From the NCBI RefSeq assembly GCF_025641885.1, contig NZ_JAOTQN010000001.1:806001-870000 (forward strand): DNA of 64,000 bases, read 5' to 3'. The position numbers and the translations under genes were made by a program. The notes under the pieces are model-generated. The model was not told the origin of the DNA. It worked only from the letters and a program-made list of their open reading frames with translations, and searched no databases. The stretch comes from Pyrobaculum sp. 3827-6 (GTDB lineage Archaea > Thermoproteota > Thermoprotei > Thermoproteales > Thermoproteaceae). How positions within the stretch are numbered: the stretch's first letter is position 1; the number at the start of each line of letters is the position of its first letter. Shown one piece after another: positions 33,381-41,885 of this stretch.

Positions 33381-34023
33381 GCTTGAGGAGAGGAGGAGGA
33401 CTGTGGGGGACGCCTTGCTGAGGTTTATGAGGGGGGAGGTGGTGGATCTGGGGGACTACGTGGTGCCGGCTAAGCTGGGGGCTTTTAGGGTTGACGTGGT
33501 GCCGAGCGGCGACTCTCTGAGCGACGCCATGGGTCTGGCGTGGTTTTCTGGGAGCAGGCCGAGTCCGGAGCGGCTTCTTGGGCAGTTTTTGGAGAGGTCG
33601 GGGGTCTCGAGGTGGGACGTGGTTCTGCTGGATACTCTGCCTTTTTACGAGAGGCGCTATACGCTCTCGGCCTTCTACGCCGCCGACAAGGTCATCGTCG
33701 TTACCCACCCCTACGGGGCTGAGCCGGTTAGGGTGAGGAGGATGTACGGGAAGCTTATGGAGGTGGTGGAGAGTGGTATCGACATAAAGGCGAGGGTTTT
33801 GATCAACAGGGTGGACAGGGGCACGAGGGAGGGGCGCGAGGCCTTTAGCATAGTGGAGCGGAGCCTCAACCTGCCTAGGTTTCAGACTGTTCTGCACATG
33901 AGGGTGGACTACACGAGGGTTCCGGAGATGCGCTACGAGAAGAATCGCGACGCGAGGCGGGAGGTGGAGTCTCTGTATAGGGAGGTGAGGGAGTGGCTCA
34001 GCGTGGAGCTGTCTATATACTAG
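33211..34023 (+). CDS. ParA/MinD-type ATPase
   Basis: 270-residue deviant-Walker ATPase: LSASGGVGKTTVALHLAHRFL at the N-terminus, Walker A' lacking the first lysine of KGGxGKT, switch VLLVDLDPSAGLT, VVLLDTLPFYERRY and INRVDRG. Such proteins partition DNA or position complexes. No ParB-like gene is next to it. It belongs by base use (G/T-rich + strand) to the accessory block. The nearby membrane nuclease gene and the HerA ATPase would suit an integrated plasmid-like element. Confidence 0.85.
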   Translation: MVGVLAFLSASGGVGKTTVALHLAHRFLGEGRRVLLVDLDPSAGLTAALLGERGAAELEERRRTVGDALLRFMRGEVVDLGDYVVPAKLGAFRVDVVPSGDSLSDAMGLAWFSGSRPSPERLLGQFLERSGVSRWDVVLLDTLPFYERRYTLSAFYAADKVIVVTHPYGAEPVRVRRMYGKLMEVVESGIDIKARVLINRVDRGTREGREAFSIVERSLNLPRFQTVLHMRVDYTRVPEMRYEKNRDARREVESLYREVREWLSVELSIY

Positions 34024-34080
34024 TCAGCGTGATAACCGCGAAGTCACCGCTCGGCCGCTCCCCGAGACTTCATCACGGGG
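34020..34080 (-). ncRNA. Candidate C/D-box sRNA (left of divergent pair)
   Basis: On the minus strand: C box gtgatga (34076-34070), D' ccga after a 15-base guide, C'-like ggtgact, and D box ctga (34027-34024). Total about 55 bases. The TATA-like box at 34096-34104, read as ggataaaaa, lies about 25 bases upstream. The guide before D reads gcggttatcacg. It is antisense to the last bases of the ParA gene. Confidence 0.5.
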
Positions 34081-34095
34081 GGTGTCGGTGTCCGG

Positions 34096-34104
34096 GTTTT
34101 TATC
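34096..34104. promoter_or_regulatory. TATA-like box between two divergent sRNA candidates
   Basis: gtttttatc on the plus strand, gataaaaac on the minus strand. It is centred 25 bases from both predicted RNA 5' ends (C boxes at 34076 on minus and 34125 on plus). Confidence 0.45.
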
Positions 34105-34120
34105 CATGTGTGTTTTGTGG

Positions 34121-34176
34121 GCTGGTGATGAGCCTCACGGTGGGCCCTTTATGGGCGGAACGCCCTTCACTGAGCG
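34121..34176 (+). ncRNA. Candidate C/D-box sRNA (right of divergent pair)
   Basis: C box gtgatga at 34125-34131 and D box ctga at 34170-34173, 49 bases in all, with a TATA-like box 25 bases upstream. Internal boxes are poor. A gggc/gccc pair inside could fold. The 3' end overlaps the stop region of the convergent small gene by a few bases. Confidence 0.4.
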
Positions 34177-34391
34177 GCGCCTAGCTGGCGTTTTAGGTGC
34201 TGGAGGAGTTCCCGTGCCTCCTCCTCTGTGAGCACGCCGACGCCGAGCCGCCTGGCGAGCTCCTCGTCGCCTACCACAAGGGCGAATCTGCCTTCTATGG
34301 TGTCTAGCTCGTCTGCTTTCACGGCTTTTATGCCTGGTATCTGTTTCCACTCGGGGGGCGGCTCCCCTCTGAATATGATGTAGATTTCCAT
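34167..34391 (-). CDS. Small hypothetical protein
   Basis: 74 residues, MEIYIIFRGEPPPEWKQIPG at the start, then alternating strands and helices ending in LTEEEARELLQHLKRQL. No family recognised. I begin at ATG 34391, 24 bases after ttttttaaac (34409-34418) on this strand. Compact alpha/beta, cytosolic, no cysteines. Confidence 0.65.
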   Translation of the reverse strand: MEIYIIFRGEPPPEWKQIPGIKAVKADELDTIEGRFALVVGDEELARRLGVGVLTEEEARELLQHLKRQLGAAQ

Positions 34392-34431
34392 GTGCGTGGG
34401 TTGCATCCAGTTTAAAAAATTCTGCGTAGTT

Positions 34432-34983
34432 CTATAGGCCGATGTAGGGCTTGTAGCAGGTCTCGCGCCAGAGGGTCTCCACTTCTGGGGTGTGTCTGGC
34501 GGCTTCTGTGGGGTGGGCTCCTTTTATGAGGAGGATGTCGTCGTCGTATCCGCAGGTGGCTTTTAGGAGGGTTTCCCTGGCGTGTCTTGGTATTTCGCGC
34601 CACTGGTAGGGGGTGTACCCCAGCTTGGTGAAGAGGGCTGTGGCGGCTTGGTTGTCCAGCGTCGTGGTGGCCATGTAGACGGGGGCGCCGCACAGCTGCT
34701 CCACCGTCTTCACGAGCTGGGTGGCTATGCCTCTTCTGCGGTGGTGGGGGGCGACGGCTATGTAGTAGTGGACGCAGGTGGGCTTGGCGAGCTCTACTAG
34801 GTAGTATATCTCGGCGGCGGCTGGCTGGCCTTCTGCTATGGCGACTATGGCGTGGGCGCGCGGCCACCTCTCCAGCACGGCCTTGGCGTACTTCAGGGGG
34901 CCTCTGTAGCTGGCGGCTATTATCTCCAGGGCCGCGTCCCTATCCTCGGCGTATCTCAGCGGCGATTTTGGCGTAGTCGTCAT
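34432..34983 (-). CDS. GNAT-family N-acetyltransferase
   Basis: 183 residues. Acetyl-CoA site HYYIAVAPHHRRRGIATQLVKTV (R-x-x-G-x-A) and ATTTLDNQAATALFTKLGYTP. Substrate unknown. It overlaps the aldo/keto reductase by 44 bases, so the pair is cotranscribed; this suggests a shared small-molecule pathway but does not identify it. Confidence 0.85.
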   Translation of the reverse strand: MTTTPKSPLRYAEDRDAALEIIAASYRGPLKYAKAVLERWPRAHAIVAIAEGQPAAAEIYYLVELAKPTCVHYYIAVAPHHRRRGIATQLVKTVEQLCGAPVYMATTTLDNQAATALFTKLGYTPYQWREIPRHARETLLKATCGYDDDILLIKGAHPTEAARHTPEVETLWRETCYKPYIGL

Positions 34984-35761
34984 CGCCGAGCTCCACCGCG
35001 TAGGCGCCGGCGATTTCGTCGATGTGTTCCCTCCTCTCGGCCTTGGGTATGGGGACGACTCCGTGTTTGACGTACCACGCCAGGGCCGTCTGGACCGGTG
35101 TCGCGCCGTAGCGCCTTCCTACCTCGGCGAGTAGGGGGTCGCGGGCGACGGCGCCCTTCTCCAGGGGGGTGTAGGCGATGTACATTATGCCGCTGGCCTT
35201 GGCGTAGGGGATTAGGTCGGCGTCGTCGCGGCGGTTGTAGAGGGAGTAGTGGTTCTCCACGGCGGCCAGCTCGTACTTCTTGGCGCAGGCCTCGGCTTGG
35301 CGTAGCTGTGCAAGGGTGAAGTTGCTGACGCCGAAGTATCTGATGACGCCTCGGTCCACCAGCTCCTCGAAGGCCTTCACAGTCTCGCAGATGGGCACTG
35401 CGTCGGAGGGCCAGTGGAGGAGGTACAGGTCGATGTAGGTGCCGAGCCTCGCGGCGCTGGCCTGCGCGGCTTTTATAACGTCGTCGTGTCTGGTGTGGCT
35501 GGGCCAGACCTTGGTGACGATGAATACCTCGTCTCTGGGGTAGCCCCTCAGCGCGGCGCCGACGAGCTCCTCCGAGTGCCCCGCGCCGTACATCTCGGCG
35601 GTGTCTATAAGCCTGAGCCCCCTCTCCACTGCGTATCTGATGGCCTCTATCCACTGGGGGTCTCTGGAGGTGTCTGCGCTCCAGTAGCCGCCGCCGATGC
35701 CCCACGTGCCGAGGCCTATGGCGGGGACGCAGCCCACCCTTCTGTAGCAGGTCTTTTTCAT
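34940..35761 (-). CDS. Aldo/keto reductase
   Basis: 273-residue NAD(P)H-dependent TIM-barrel reductase. Catalytic tetrad positions seen: D in LIDTAEMYGAGHSEE, Y in the same segment, K in VTKVWPSH, H in YLLHWPSD. The cofactor end GVVPIPKAERREHIDE is typical. Substrate not predictable. TATA-like ctttatatac at 35780-35789 precedes ATG 35761 by about 26 bases. Confidence 0.92.
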   Translation of the reverse strand: MKKTCYRRVGCVPAIGLGTWGIGGGYWSADTSRDPQWIEAIRYAVERGLRLIDTAEMYGAGHSEELVGAALRGYPRDEVFIVTKVWPSHTRHDDVIKAAQASAARLGTYIDLYLLHWPSDAVPICETVKAFEELVDRGVIRYFGVSNFTLAQLRQAEACAKKYELAAVENHYSLYNRRDDADLIPYAKASGIMYIAYTPLEKGAVARDPLLAEVGRRYGATPVQTALAWYVKHGVVPIPKAERREHIDEIAGAYAVELGDDDYAKIAAEIRRG

Positions 35762-35790
35762 GTCCGCGCCCTCGGCGCGTCTTTATATAC

Positions 35791-36489
35791 TTACGCCACG
35801 GCGAGTATGAACCTGGCGTCTACCACGTAGGCGCCCTTGCCCTCCTCTAGGGCGATCACGGGGTTGAGGTCCGCCTCTCTTATCTCTGGGTTTTCCTGGA
35901 CTAGTCTGGAGAATTTGATGAGGACGTCGACGACGGCGGCGACGTCGCGCGGGGGCATGCCTCTGTAGCCGGTGAGGAGGCGGTAGGCCTTGACTTCGCG
36001 GATCATGTCCCAGGCGTCCTCCGGCTCTAGGGGGGCTAGGCGCATGGATACGTCTCTGTAGAGCTCTGTGTATATCCCGCCGAGGCCGAAGAGGACGACG
36101 TGGCCGAATATTTCGTCGTACACCGCGCCTACTATGAGCTCGACGCCTTTGGGCACCATGCGCTGTATCAAGACGCCCTCCAGCTCGGCGTAGGGGACTT
36201 TCCTGACCACCTCCCTCAGCTTCCTGCAGGCCTCTCTCACTGCCTGGGGGTCGCCGATGCCCAGCACCACGCCGCCGACGTCTGTCTTGTGGACTATCTG
36301 GGGGGATATTATCTTAGCCGCCACGGGGTAGCCCACCTGCTCAGCCGCCTTGACGGCCTCCTCCTCGTCGCGGGCGACGGCGTAGTCGGGGACCGGTATG
36401 CCGTACGCCCTCAGCAGCGCCAGGGCCTCGTCTTCCCTGAGCTTCCCCCGGCCCTCCGCCAGCGCCTTTGCTACGATGGGGTGGGTCAT
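35791..36489 (-). CDS. acdB: ADP-forming acetyl-CoA synthetase, beta subunit
   Basis: 232-residue ATP-grasp subunit: the N-terminal LLRAYGIPVPDYAVARDEEE, then PVAAKIISPQIVHKTDVGGVVLGI with the phosphorylated-histidine acceptor region, VLIQRMVPKGVELIVGAVYDE, and the ATP-grasp end EADLNPVI. With the alpha subunit it turns acetyl-CoA (or another acyl-CoA), ADP and phosphate into acid, ATP and CoA, the archaeal fermentation step. It overlaps the alpha gene as ATGA. Confidence 0.93.
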   Translation of the reverse strand: MTHPIVAKALAEGRGKLREDEALALLRAYGIPVPDYAVARDEEEAVKAAEQVGYPVAAKIISPQIVHKTDVGGVVLGIGDPQAVREACRKLREVVRKVPYAELEGVLIQRMVPKGVELIVGAVYDEIFGHVVLFGLGGIYTELYRDVSMRLAPLEPEDAWDMIREVKAYRLLTGYRGMPPRDVAAVVDVLIKFSRLVQENPEIREADLNPVIALEEGKGAYVVDARFILAVA

Positions 36490-37874
36490 GGCCTCCCCCT
36501 CTTGACTTGGCTGTATTTGTAGAGGGCCCAGAGGGCCTTGGCTGCTCTGTCCGGTGTTGGGTAGACGGGCACCCCGCTATCTTCCAGCGCCTCTTCGAAC
36601 TTCTGCACAAGCTCGCTCCCGCCGAAGTTGACGACTGCGATGGGCTTGCCGTACCTCCTGGCGTCTATTATATACTCGGCGAGGTTTTTGGTGAGGCCGG
36701 GCACCTGCAAGAGGGTGACCACAAGCGCCATGTCGAAGAAGGCTGTTGGGAGCAGGGCGTCTAGGGCTATTTTGTAGTGCTCGTCTGTGGCGCTACCTGT
36801 TACGTCTATGGGGTTGGAGACGGCGGCGAAGGGGAGTAGCTCTCTTTTGAGCTCCCGGGCTATGCTCTCGGGCACCTCGGGGACCTCCAGCCCGAGGGCC
36901 TCCAAGGCGTCCACGGCCTGTATCCCCATGCCGCCGCTGTCTGTGACCACGAGCACCCTCCCGCCGCGGGGGGTGGGCTGGGTGGCGAGTGCCTTCGCCA
37001 TGTCGAACATCTCCCTCACGGAGGAGGCCTCTATGGCTCCCGCCTGTTTGAAGAGGCCGTGGTACATCTCGTAGGTGCCAGCCATGGCGGCTGTGTGGCT
37101 CTTCACGGCTCTCTGCGCCGCCTTTCCCCTCCCGGCCTTGTAGACTACCACAGGCTTCTTAGGCGCTATCTTCCTCACCGCGTCTAGGAAGCGCTTGGCT
37201 TCGCCGGGGTATTTAAACCCCTCGACGTACACCGTTATGACCTTCACCCTGTCGTCGGCGGCGAAGGCCTCCATCAGCTCCACCTCGGTTACGTCCGCCT
37301 TGTTGCCGTAGTTGGCCATGAAGCCGAGGCCTATCCTCCTCCTGGCGGCCCAGTCCATGATGGCGGCCGCCACGGCGCCGCTCTGGCTAATCAAGGCGAG
37401 GGGGCCGGGGGGCGGCCTGCCGGCGCGTTCAGCCGGGAGGAAGACCGTGTCGAAGTTTGTGTAGGCGTTGTATATGCCTATGCAGTTGGGGCCGAGGACC
37501 CTGATGCCGTACTGCTTCGCCACTGCCTTGACCCAGTTTTCGAGCTCTGTGTTCCCCGCCTCGGCGAACCCGCTGCTGATTATCACCGCCGCCGCCACGC
37601 CCCTCCTACCAGCCTCCTCTAGTATCTTAGGCACGGTGGGGGCGGGGGTGGCTATCACCGCGACGTCTACGGGGTCGGGTATCTCCGCCACGGACTTGTA
37701 GAACTTCAGCCGCCGCCCCCAGAGCTCCACCTCGTCGTATTTGGGGTTTACCGGGTAGACAGGGCCTTTAAACCTGGTGGCTAGGTTTTCCAGGATTACG
37801 TAGCCTACGGAGCCTTGTTTGGGGGAGGCGCCGACCACCGCGACGCTCTGCGGGTCGATTAATTTTGTGAGCAC
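36486..37874 (-). CDS. acdA: ADP-forming acetyl-CoA synthetase, alpha subunit
   Basis: 462 residues. CoA-binding Rossmann domain LIDPQSVAVVGASPKQGSVG, two succinyl-CoA-synthetase-like domains with LISQSGAVAAAIMDWA, and the phospho-histidine site VKSHTAAMAGTYEM, then VLVVTDSGGMGI. First gene of the acd operon, followed by the beta subunit. TATA-like atatataaatatata near 37890-37905 precedes it. Confidence 0.93.
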   Translation of the reverse strand: MLTKLIDPQSVAVVGASPKQGSVGYVILENLATRFKGPVYPVNPKYDEVELWGRRLKFYKSVAEIPDPVDVAVIATPAPTVPKILEEAGRRGVAAAVIISSGFAEAGNTELENWVKAVAKQYGIRVLGPNCIGIYNAYTNFDTVFLPAERAGRPPPGPLALISQSGAVAAAIMDWAARRRIGLGFMANYGNKADVTEVELMEAFAADDRVKVITVYVEGFKYPGEAKRFLDAVRKIAPKKPVVVYKAGRGKAAQRAVKSHTAAMAGTYEMYHGLFKQAGAIEASSVREMFDMAKALATQPTPRGGRVLVVTDSGGMGIQAVDALEALGLEVPEVPESIARELKRELLPFAAVSNPIDVTGSATDEHYKIALDALLPTAFFDMALVVTLLQVPGLTKNLAEYIIDARRYGKPIAVVNFGGSELVQKFEEALEDSGVPVYPTPDRAAKALWALYKYSQVKRGRP

Positions 37875-37959
37875 ATCACCTGTTTTAGAGATATATAAAT
37901 ATATATAGGCGGCGGCACGTTAAACGTTGGGTTGATAAATGGAGGTGTCGGTCTAGGCG

Positions 37960-38682
37960 TTGATCAGGGTGAATGTGCTAAAGGCGCTGGGGGCGGAGGT
38001 CGGGTATCTGGGGGAGAGGGTTTTCGCTGGAGCGTTTCCGCAGGCGGCTAGGGGGGAGGCAGTGGCGGTTCTGCTAGAGGGGCTGTACTCCGCCGGGAGG
38101 GTGGCGCCGCGGGGGAACTCGCTCCCCCGGGAGAGGGGGGACGGGGTGTATTCGAGGCACGTCTCAACGGCGTGGCCTGTGCACAAGTCTTGGTACGTGC
38201 CGGTGGTGGACTGGGGCGAGCCAGCCGTCTACATCGACCCTCCAAGGGGGCTTGTCAAGTACGTGGGGAGGGATCTGGAGGGGAGCTACGCCTACCTCCT
38301 AGAGATCGGCCTGGGGGAGCTTAGGAAGTATGTCATGGACGGGGCCCCGCCGACTTATCTAAGGGGGCTGGAGGGCTTCTCCATGTCGGAGGTGGAGGCG
38401 GCCTCCGTCCTGTACCGCAGGCTGGAGGGCGGAGGCGGCGAGTTTGTGGCGGAGGTGGTGGAGACGCTTAGGGAGGTGGATTTCTTGGTGGTGGAGGGGG
38501 ATGAGGTGTACCACGTGGAGGTTAAGACCACGTCGTCTCCCCACGAAAATAAGCTGAGGAAGAAGAGGTTGCTTCTGCAGAAGAGGCAGTGGGTGTTGGG
38601 GAAGCTGGGGCTTAGGCCTGCGCTGGCTGTGGTTGTGCCGAGGGAGAACTGGGAGGTGGAGATCTGGATAGAGAGGGGCTGA
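37960..38682 (+). CDS. PD-(D/E)XK nuclease-like protein
   Basis: 240 residues, no named family. The C-terminal 80 residues hold a nuclease-type core: VDFLVVEGDEVYHVEVKTTS (D...E-x-K) followed by a basic helix NKLRKKRLLLQKRQW and ALAVVVP. The N-terminal part (VSTAWPVHKSWYVPVVDWG) is unfamiliar. TTG 37960 or GTG 37969 may start it; TATA-like gttgataaat lies at 37931-37940 and ggaggtg at 37941-37947. Role in DNA repair or defence is open. Confidence 0.7.
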   Translation: MIRVNVLKALGAEVGYLGERVFAGAFPQAARGEAVAVLLEGLYSAGRVAPRGNSLPRERGDGVYSRHVSTAWPVHKSWYVPVVDWGEPAVYIDPPRGLVKYVGRDLEGSYAYLLEIGLGELRKYVMDGAPPTYLRGLEGFSMSEVEAASVLYRRLEGGGGEFVAEVVETLREVDFLVVEGDEVYHVEVKTTSSPHENKLRKKRLLLQKRQWVLGKLGLRPALAVVVPRENWEVEIWIERG

Positions 38683-38693
38683 AAAAGGGGGGT

Positions 38694-39314
38694 TTACGAC
38701 TTCTTTATCTTTAGTATGTCGCCGACTAGCTTGTTGTTGGGGACTAGTATCTTGTTGCCCTCGGCGTCTCTGATGACTGTAAACATGGCGTTTATGTCCT
38801 CGACTACGCCTTCCTGGCCCGCGCCGACTATCTTATCGCCTATCTTAAAGGGCCTGGCGAGTAGGAGGAAGGTGCCCGCCACAGCCTGGCCTAGAACCTG
38901 CTGGGTGGCGAAGCCGATGACTAGGCCTATGAAGCCTCCGAGGGCCGCCGCCGCCGGCCCGCCGGAGACGGCGCCGGCTATTGCGGCGACCAGGGCGCCG
39001 ATGCCGATAAGCTTTATGAGGTTGGAGACGGCCTTGGCGGCGGTCTCCCCCTGCTTCTTGGCGACTGGGAGGGCGATTATGTCTGCGAAGGCTTTTACAA
39101 TCTGCCAGCCGAAGAAGAGGGAGAGTAGTATGTCGACGTAGGGCTTGTAGTCCTTCACTGGTGGGTAGATCCCGGCGGCGTAGCTAAAGGCGAACTGCAC
39201 TGCTGCCATTACTACTACGAACAGTACTATCCACACCGCCAGCGCTCCTACTGGGTTCATGCGGGAGTAGATGTATCTGTTTTTAAATATAACGGTGAAG
39301 TTTAATTTAGACAT
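38694..39314 (-). CDS. MscS-family mechanosensitive channel
   Basis: 206 residues with three hydrophobic segments; the third (AAALGGFIGLVIGFATQQVLGQAVAG) is the pore-lining helix, followed by the MscS beta domain FLLLARPFKIGDKIVGAGQEGVVEDINAMFTVIRDAEGN and ending NNKLVGDILKI. Short form lacking the large C-terminal vestibule. ATG 39314 lies 26-31 bases after cgttataaat (39340-39349) on this strand. Confidence 0.9.
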   Translation of the reverse strand: MSKLNFTVIFKNRYIYSRMNPVGALAVWIVLFVVVMAAVQFAFSYAAGIYPPVKDYKPYVDILLSLFFGWQIVKAFADIIALPVAKKQGETAAKAVSNLIKLIGIGALVAAIAGAVSGGPAAAALGGFIGLVIGFATQQVLGQAVAGTFLLLARPFKIGDKIVGAGQEGVVEDINAMFTVIRDAEGNKILVPNNKLVGDILKIKKS

Positions 39315-39337
39315 TGCCTCTCGTATTATTCTATACA

Positions 39338-39349
39338 TTTATAACGGTG
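39338..39349. promoter_or_regulatory. Bidirectional TATA for MscS and the small GTPase
   Basis: catttataacgg is centred about 26 bases from GTG 39365 on plus and about 30 bases from ATG 39314 on minus. Longer in-frame starts of either gene would lie on the box, so it decides both starts. Confidence 0.5.
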
Positions 39350-39364
39350 GGTCAGTCTCATGCC

Positions 39365-39841
39365 GTGGCTCGTCACATAGTTGTGTTGCTTGGGGTGGGT
39401 GGGGTGGGGAAGACGACGTTTGCGTATAGGCTGATGGGGCTGTCTATTAGGCCTACGGTGACGCTTAGACCTGGGATTTACAGAATCTACGTCGCCGACA
39501 AGGAGATTAACCTTATAGACGTGCCGGGGCAGTACGTCTTTGAGGTGGTTCAAAACTTTGCCCGTATGTGGAGCTTCTACGTGGACAAGGCGGTGTACAT
39601 GTACGACGTGTTGGATTACTACACCCTCAAGTCTCTGGTGGAGATCCACAGCGGCCTGCTGGATAGGGGGATTAAGCCGTTTAAGAGGCTGGCCATTGTT
39701 GGAAACAAGATGGATCTCGCCCGCGAGTTTGGGGTCCAGGTGGAGGCTGACGAGATCGCGGGATCGCTTGGGGCCCAGGAGATTTACTACATATCGGCGC
39801 TGAGGGACGACCCGAGGCAGTTGCTGAAGATTATTCTATAG
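39365..39841 (+). CDS. Ras-like small GTPase
   Basis: 158 residues. G1 GVGGVGKTT at 10-18, a switch T in RPTVTLRPG, G3 IDVPGQYVFE at about 51-60 (glutamine kept), G4 VGNKMDL at 112-118, and G5 ISAL at 143-146. This is the Arf/Rab/Ras-like set, present in various archaea with unknown roles; the closest neighbours of this type in bacteria (MglA) act in polarity. No lipid-attachment site. It converges with a large P-loop NTPase, with a 6-base overlap. Confidence 0.85.
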   Translation: MARHIVVLLGVGGVGKTTFAYRLMGLSIRPTVTLRPGIYRIYVADKEINLIDVPGQYVFEVVQNFARMWSFYVDKAVYMYDVLDYYTLKSLVEIHSGLLDRGIKPFKRLAIVGNKMDLAREFGVQVEADEIAGSLGAQEIYYISALRDDPRQLLKIIL

Positions 39842-41767
39842 GAGGGTTTCGAGCGAGGCTTGTTTGTAGAGTAGCTCTATCTGTCTGGTGAACTGCGGCG
39901 TGTATTCGTACCTCGGGTCTCGTCTTTCTAACTCGTCCAGGGCGAGGTTTAGTAGGTTGAGAGCCTCCTGGCTCTTTCCGGCCTCCGCCATTTTTTTCGC
40001 GACGTGGTAGAGCGCGGATATCCTTAGGTAGGGGCAGTCGCAGCTCGGCACGAGTCTGGCCGCGGCCTCTGGGTCGAGCGCCGCGGCGGACGCGATGGCG
40101 GCTTCTGCAGTTTTGTAGTCGCCGAACTCCAGCGCGGTGTCGACGATCCTGGCTAGTATGGGTATTGAGTCTCTAGGCGGGGTTCCGAGGAGGTGCGCCA
40201 CGGCTAGCTTCCTAAGTGTGTGCGGCGTGCCTCTCTCAGCGGCTACTTCTATGTAGTCTCTGTAGAGTTTGTAGAAGATCTCCACGCCGTCTTTTCGCCG
40301 TGGCGCATGTGTGTGGAATATGTCGACGAATTTCTCTAAGCACGCCGCGGGCACCCTCCGTGCGTCTGTTAGGGCTAGCCTTGCCAAGATGTCCGGGCCC
40401 TCGTCGTCGCACCGGACGGTTTGGATTGCTGGGAGCTCCAGCGTTATCCTCCTCCCGGGGTCTGTGCCGAGGGCTTCTATAACTATGCGGGGCGTGGCGC
40501 CGTTGTAGCACAGATAGGGCCCGGCCTCTCCGCTGCAGTGCTCTCCGGTGCCCAGGGCTATCGACGCGATTGCCCTCGCTATTTGTAGAATAATATCTGG
40601 GCGCAGGACGAGGAGGCCTCTGTAGACCGTCCTGAGCTTCTGGACTGGGTTTCCCATAGGCGTCATGCACGGATCTGCGCCTGCCGCCTGCTTGAGTGCT
40701 TCCCTCACCACGCTTTCCTTGGGGGCGACGGACCACCTAACTGCGTGGATGATCTCCTCCCGGGGGCTGTACAGCTCTCTGAGTTCTTCTAATATCTCCT
40801 CTCTCAGCAAGGCGTCTGCCGCCGTCCCCATCTTGCCCAGTATTGAGAGCCTCCTCGCTATGTGGTCAACGTTTGCGAGGGGGTAGGCCACCTCGACGGG
40901 GAGGTGTTCGTTTTCCAAGCTCAGCGTTAGCGGCACCGCCAGAATCCTCGCCTCTCTGCAGGTGGGGAAAAACAGCTCGCGGTACAGCCCGTAGTACACC
41001 TTTGAGAGCTCTTCCATCGCTTTTTTATAAAGCGCCTCTGGCTGGTAGGGGGCGCACCTCTGCCGCGCGTAGAGCCTCCCGCCGTATGCGGCCAGGGCGT
41101 AGACGCCGCTTAAGTCGCCGTGTCTCCTCAATATATAATCCACGTAGGGCCGGGGATCTGCCTTTCTGCAGCCAAGTGCCGACGAGTGCGATAGGAATAC
41201 CTCCTCCAATACGTGACTCAACTCGACGTGTTTGAGGTACTCGGCTACGTCTAGGACTCTCATGTTTTTCTCCACTAGGTCTCTGCACGGCGAGAAGTGG
41301 AGGACGTCGCGGGGCAGGACGAGCAGGGTGGGGACCTCCCTGGTGTCTAGATACATCGCCCGGTCCACCACATATCTACACCTGTGTATCCACTGAGTCG
41401 CCAGCTCCCCCCTGGGCACCAGGGGGTTGTCGTAGAAAGATATGCCGAGAGGGTCGTAGAAGCCCAGGGCGTTGGGGACCTCGTGGAGCATCTCCAGCAA
41501 GCTGTCGAAGGTCACCACGTCTACGCCTAGGTCGATCACCGCGTAGTACTCGCCCACGAAGCGGGCTGCGATGTACCTAGCCAGCACAGACTTGCCGGTG
41601 CCGTGCGGCCCCACGAGCGCCACGGAGTTCCCCGCCTTCAAGCTGGCGGCAATGCGGTTCTCCAGATCGCCGAACCAGCGCACAAGCCTGGCTTTGTAGT
41701 TCTCTGTGATGTTGATTACGAAAAACTCCTCGCCCTCCTTGGCGATGCCCAGGAGAGAGGTAGACAC
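39836..41767 (-). CDS. Large P-loop NTPase with helical-repeat tail
   Basis: 643 residues. An AAA/STAND-like ATPase module begins at VALVGPHGTGKSVLARYIA (residues 50-68), followed by AVIDLGVDVVTFDSLLEML. The C-terminal 200 residues look like TPR-type helix pairs (LARIVDTALEFGDYKTAEAA, ALYHVAKKMAEAGKSQEALN). This layout is shared with signalling and defence NTPases, but no effector domain is visible. GTG 41767 is 26 bases after tatttata (41788-41795) on this strand. Confidence 0.7.
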   Translation of the reverse strand: MSTSLLGIAKEGEEFFVINITENYKARLVRWFGDLENRIAASLKAGNSVALVGPHGTGKSVLARYIAARFVGEYYAVIDLGVDVVTFDSLLEMLHEVPNALGFYDPLGISFYDNPLVPRGELATQWIHRCRYVVDRAMYLDTREVPTLLVLPRDVLHFSPCRDLVEKNMRVLDVAEYLKHVELSHVLEEVFLSHSSALGCRKADPRPYVDYILRRHGDLSGVYALAAYGGRLYARQRCAPYQPEALYKKAMEELSKVYYGLYRELFFPTCREARILAVPLTLSLENEHLPVEVAYPLANVDHIARRLSILGKMGTAADALLREEILEELRELYSPREEIIHAVRWSVAPKESVVREALKQAAGADPCMTPMGNPVQKLRTVYRGLLVLRPDIILQIARAIASIALGTGEHCSGEAGPYLCYNGATPRIVIEALGTDPGRRITLELPAIQTVRCDDEGPDILARLALTDARRVPAACLEKFVDIFHTHAPRRKDGVEIFYKLYRDYIEVAAERGTPHTLRKLAVAHLLGTPPRDSIPILARIVDTALEFGDYKTAEAAIASAAALDPEAAARLVPSCDCPYLRISALYHVAKKMAEAGKSQEALNLLNLALDELERRDPRYEYTPQFTRQIELLYKQASLETLL

Positions 41768-41885
41768 ATGCGAGCCCCCCCTGTAGCTATAAATACGTGT
41801 CACCTAGAGACACGCAACCGCCCGGCGGCGTCTCGTTGCGAGGCGGCGGGGGAAAGCTATATAAACTCACCTATTTCCCCCTACC

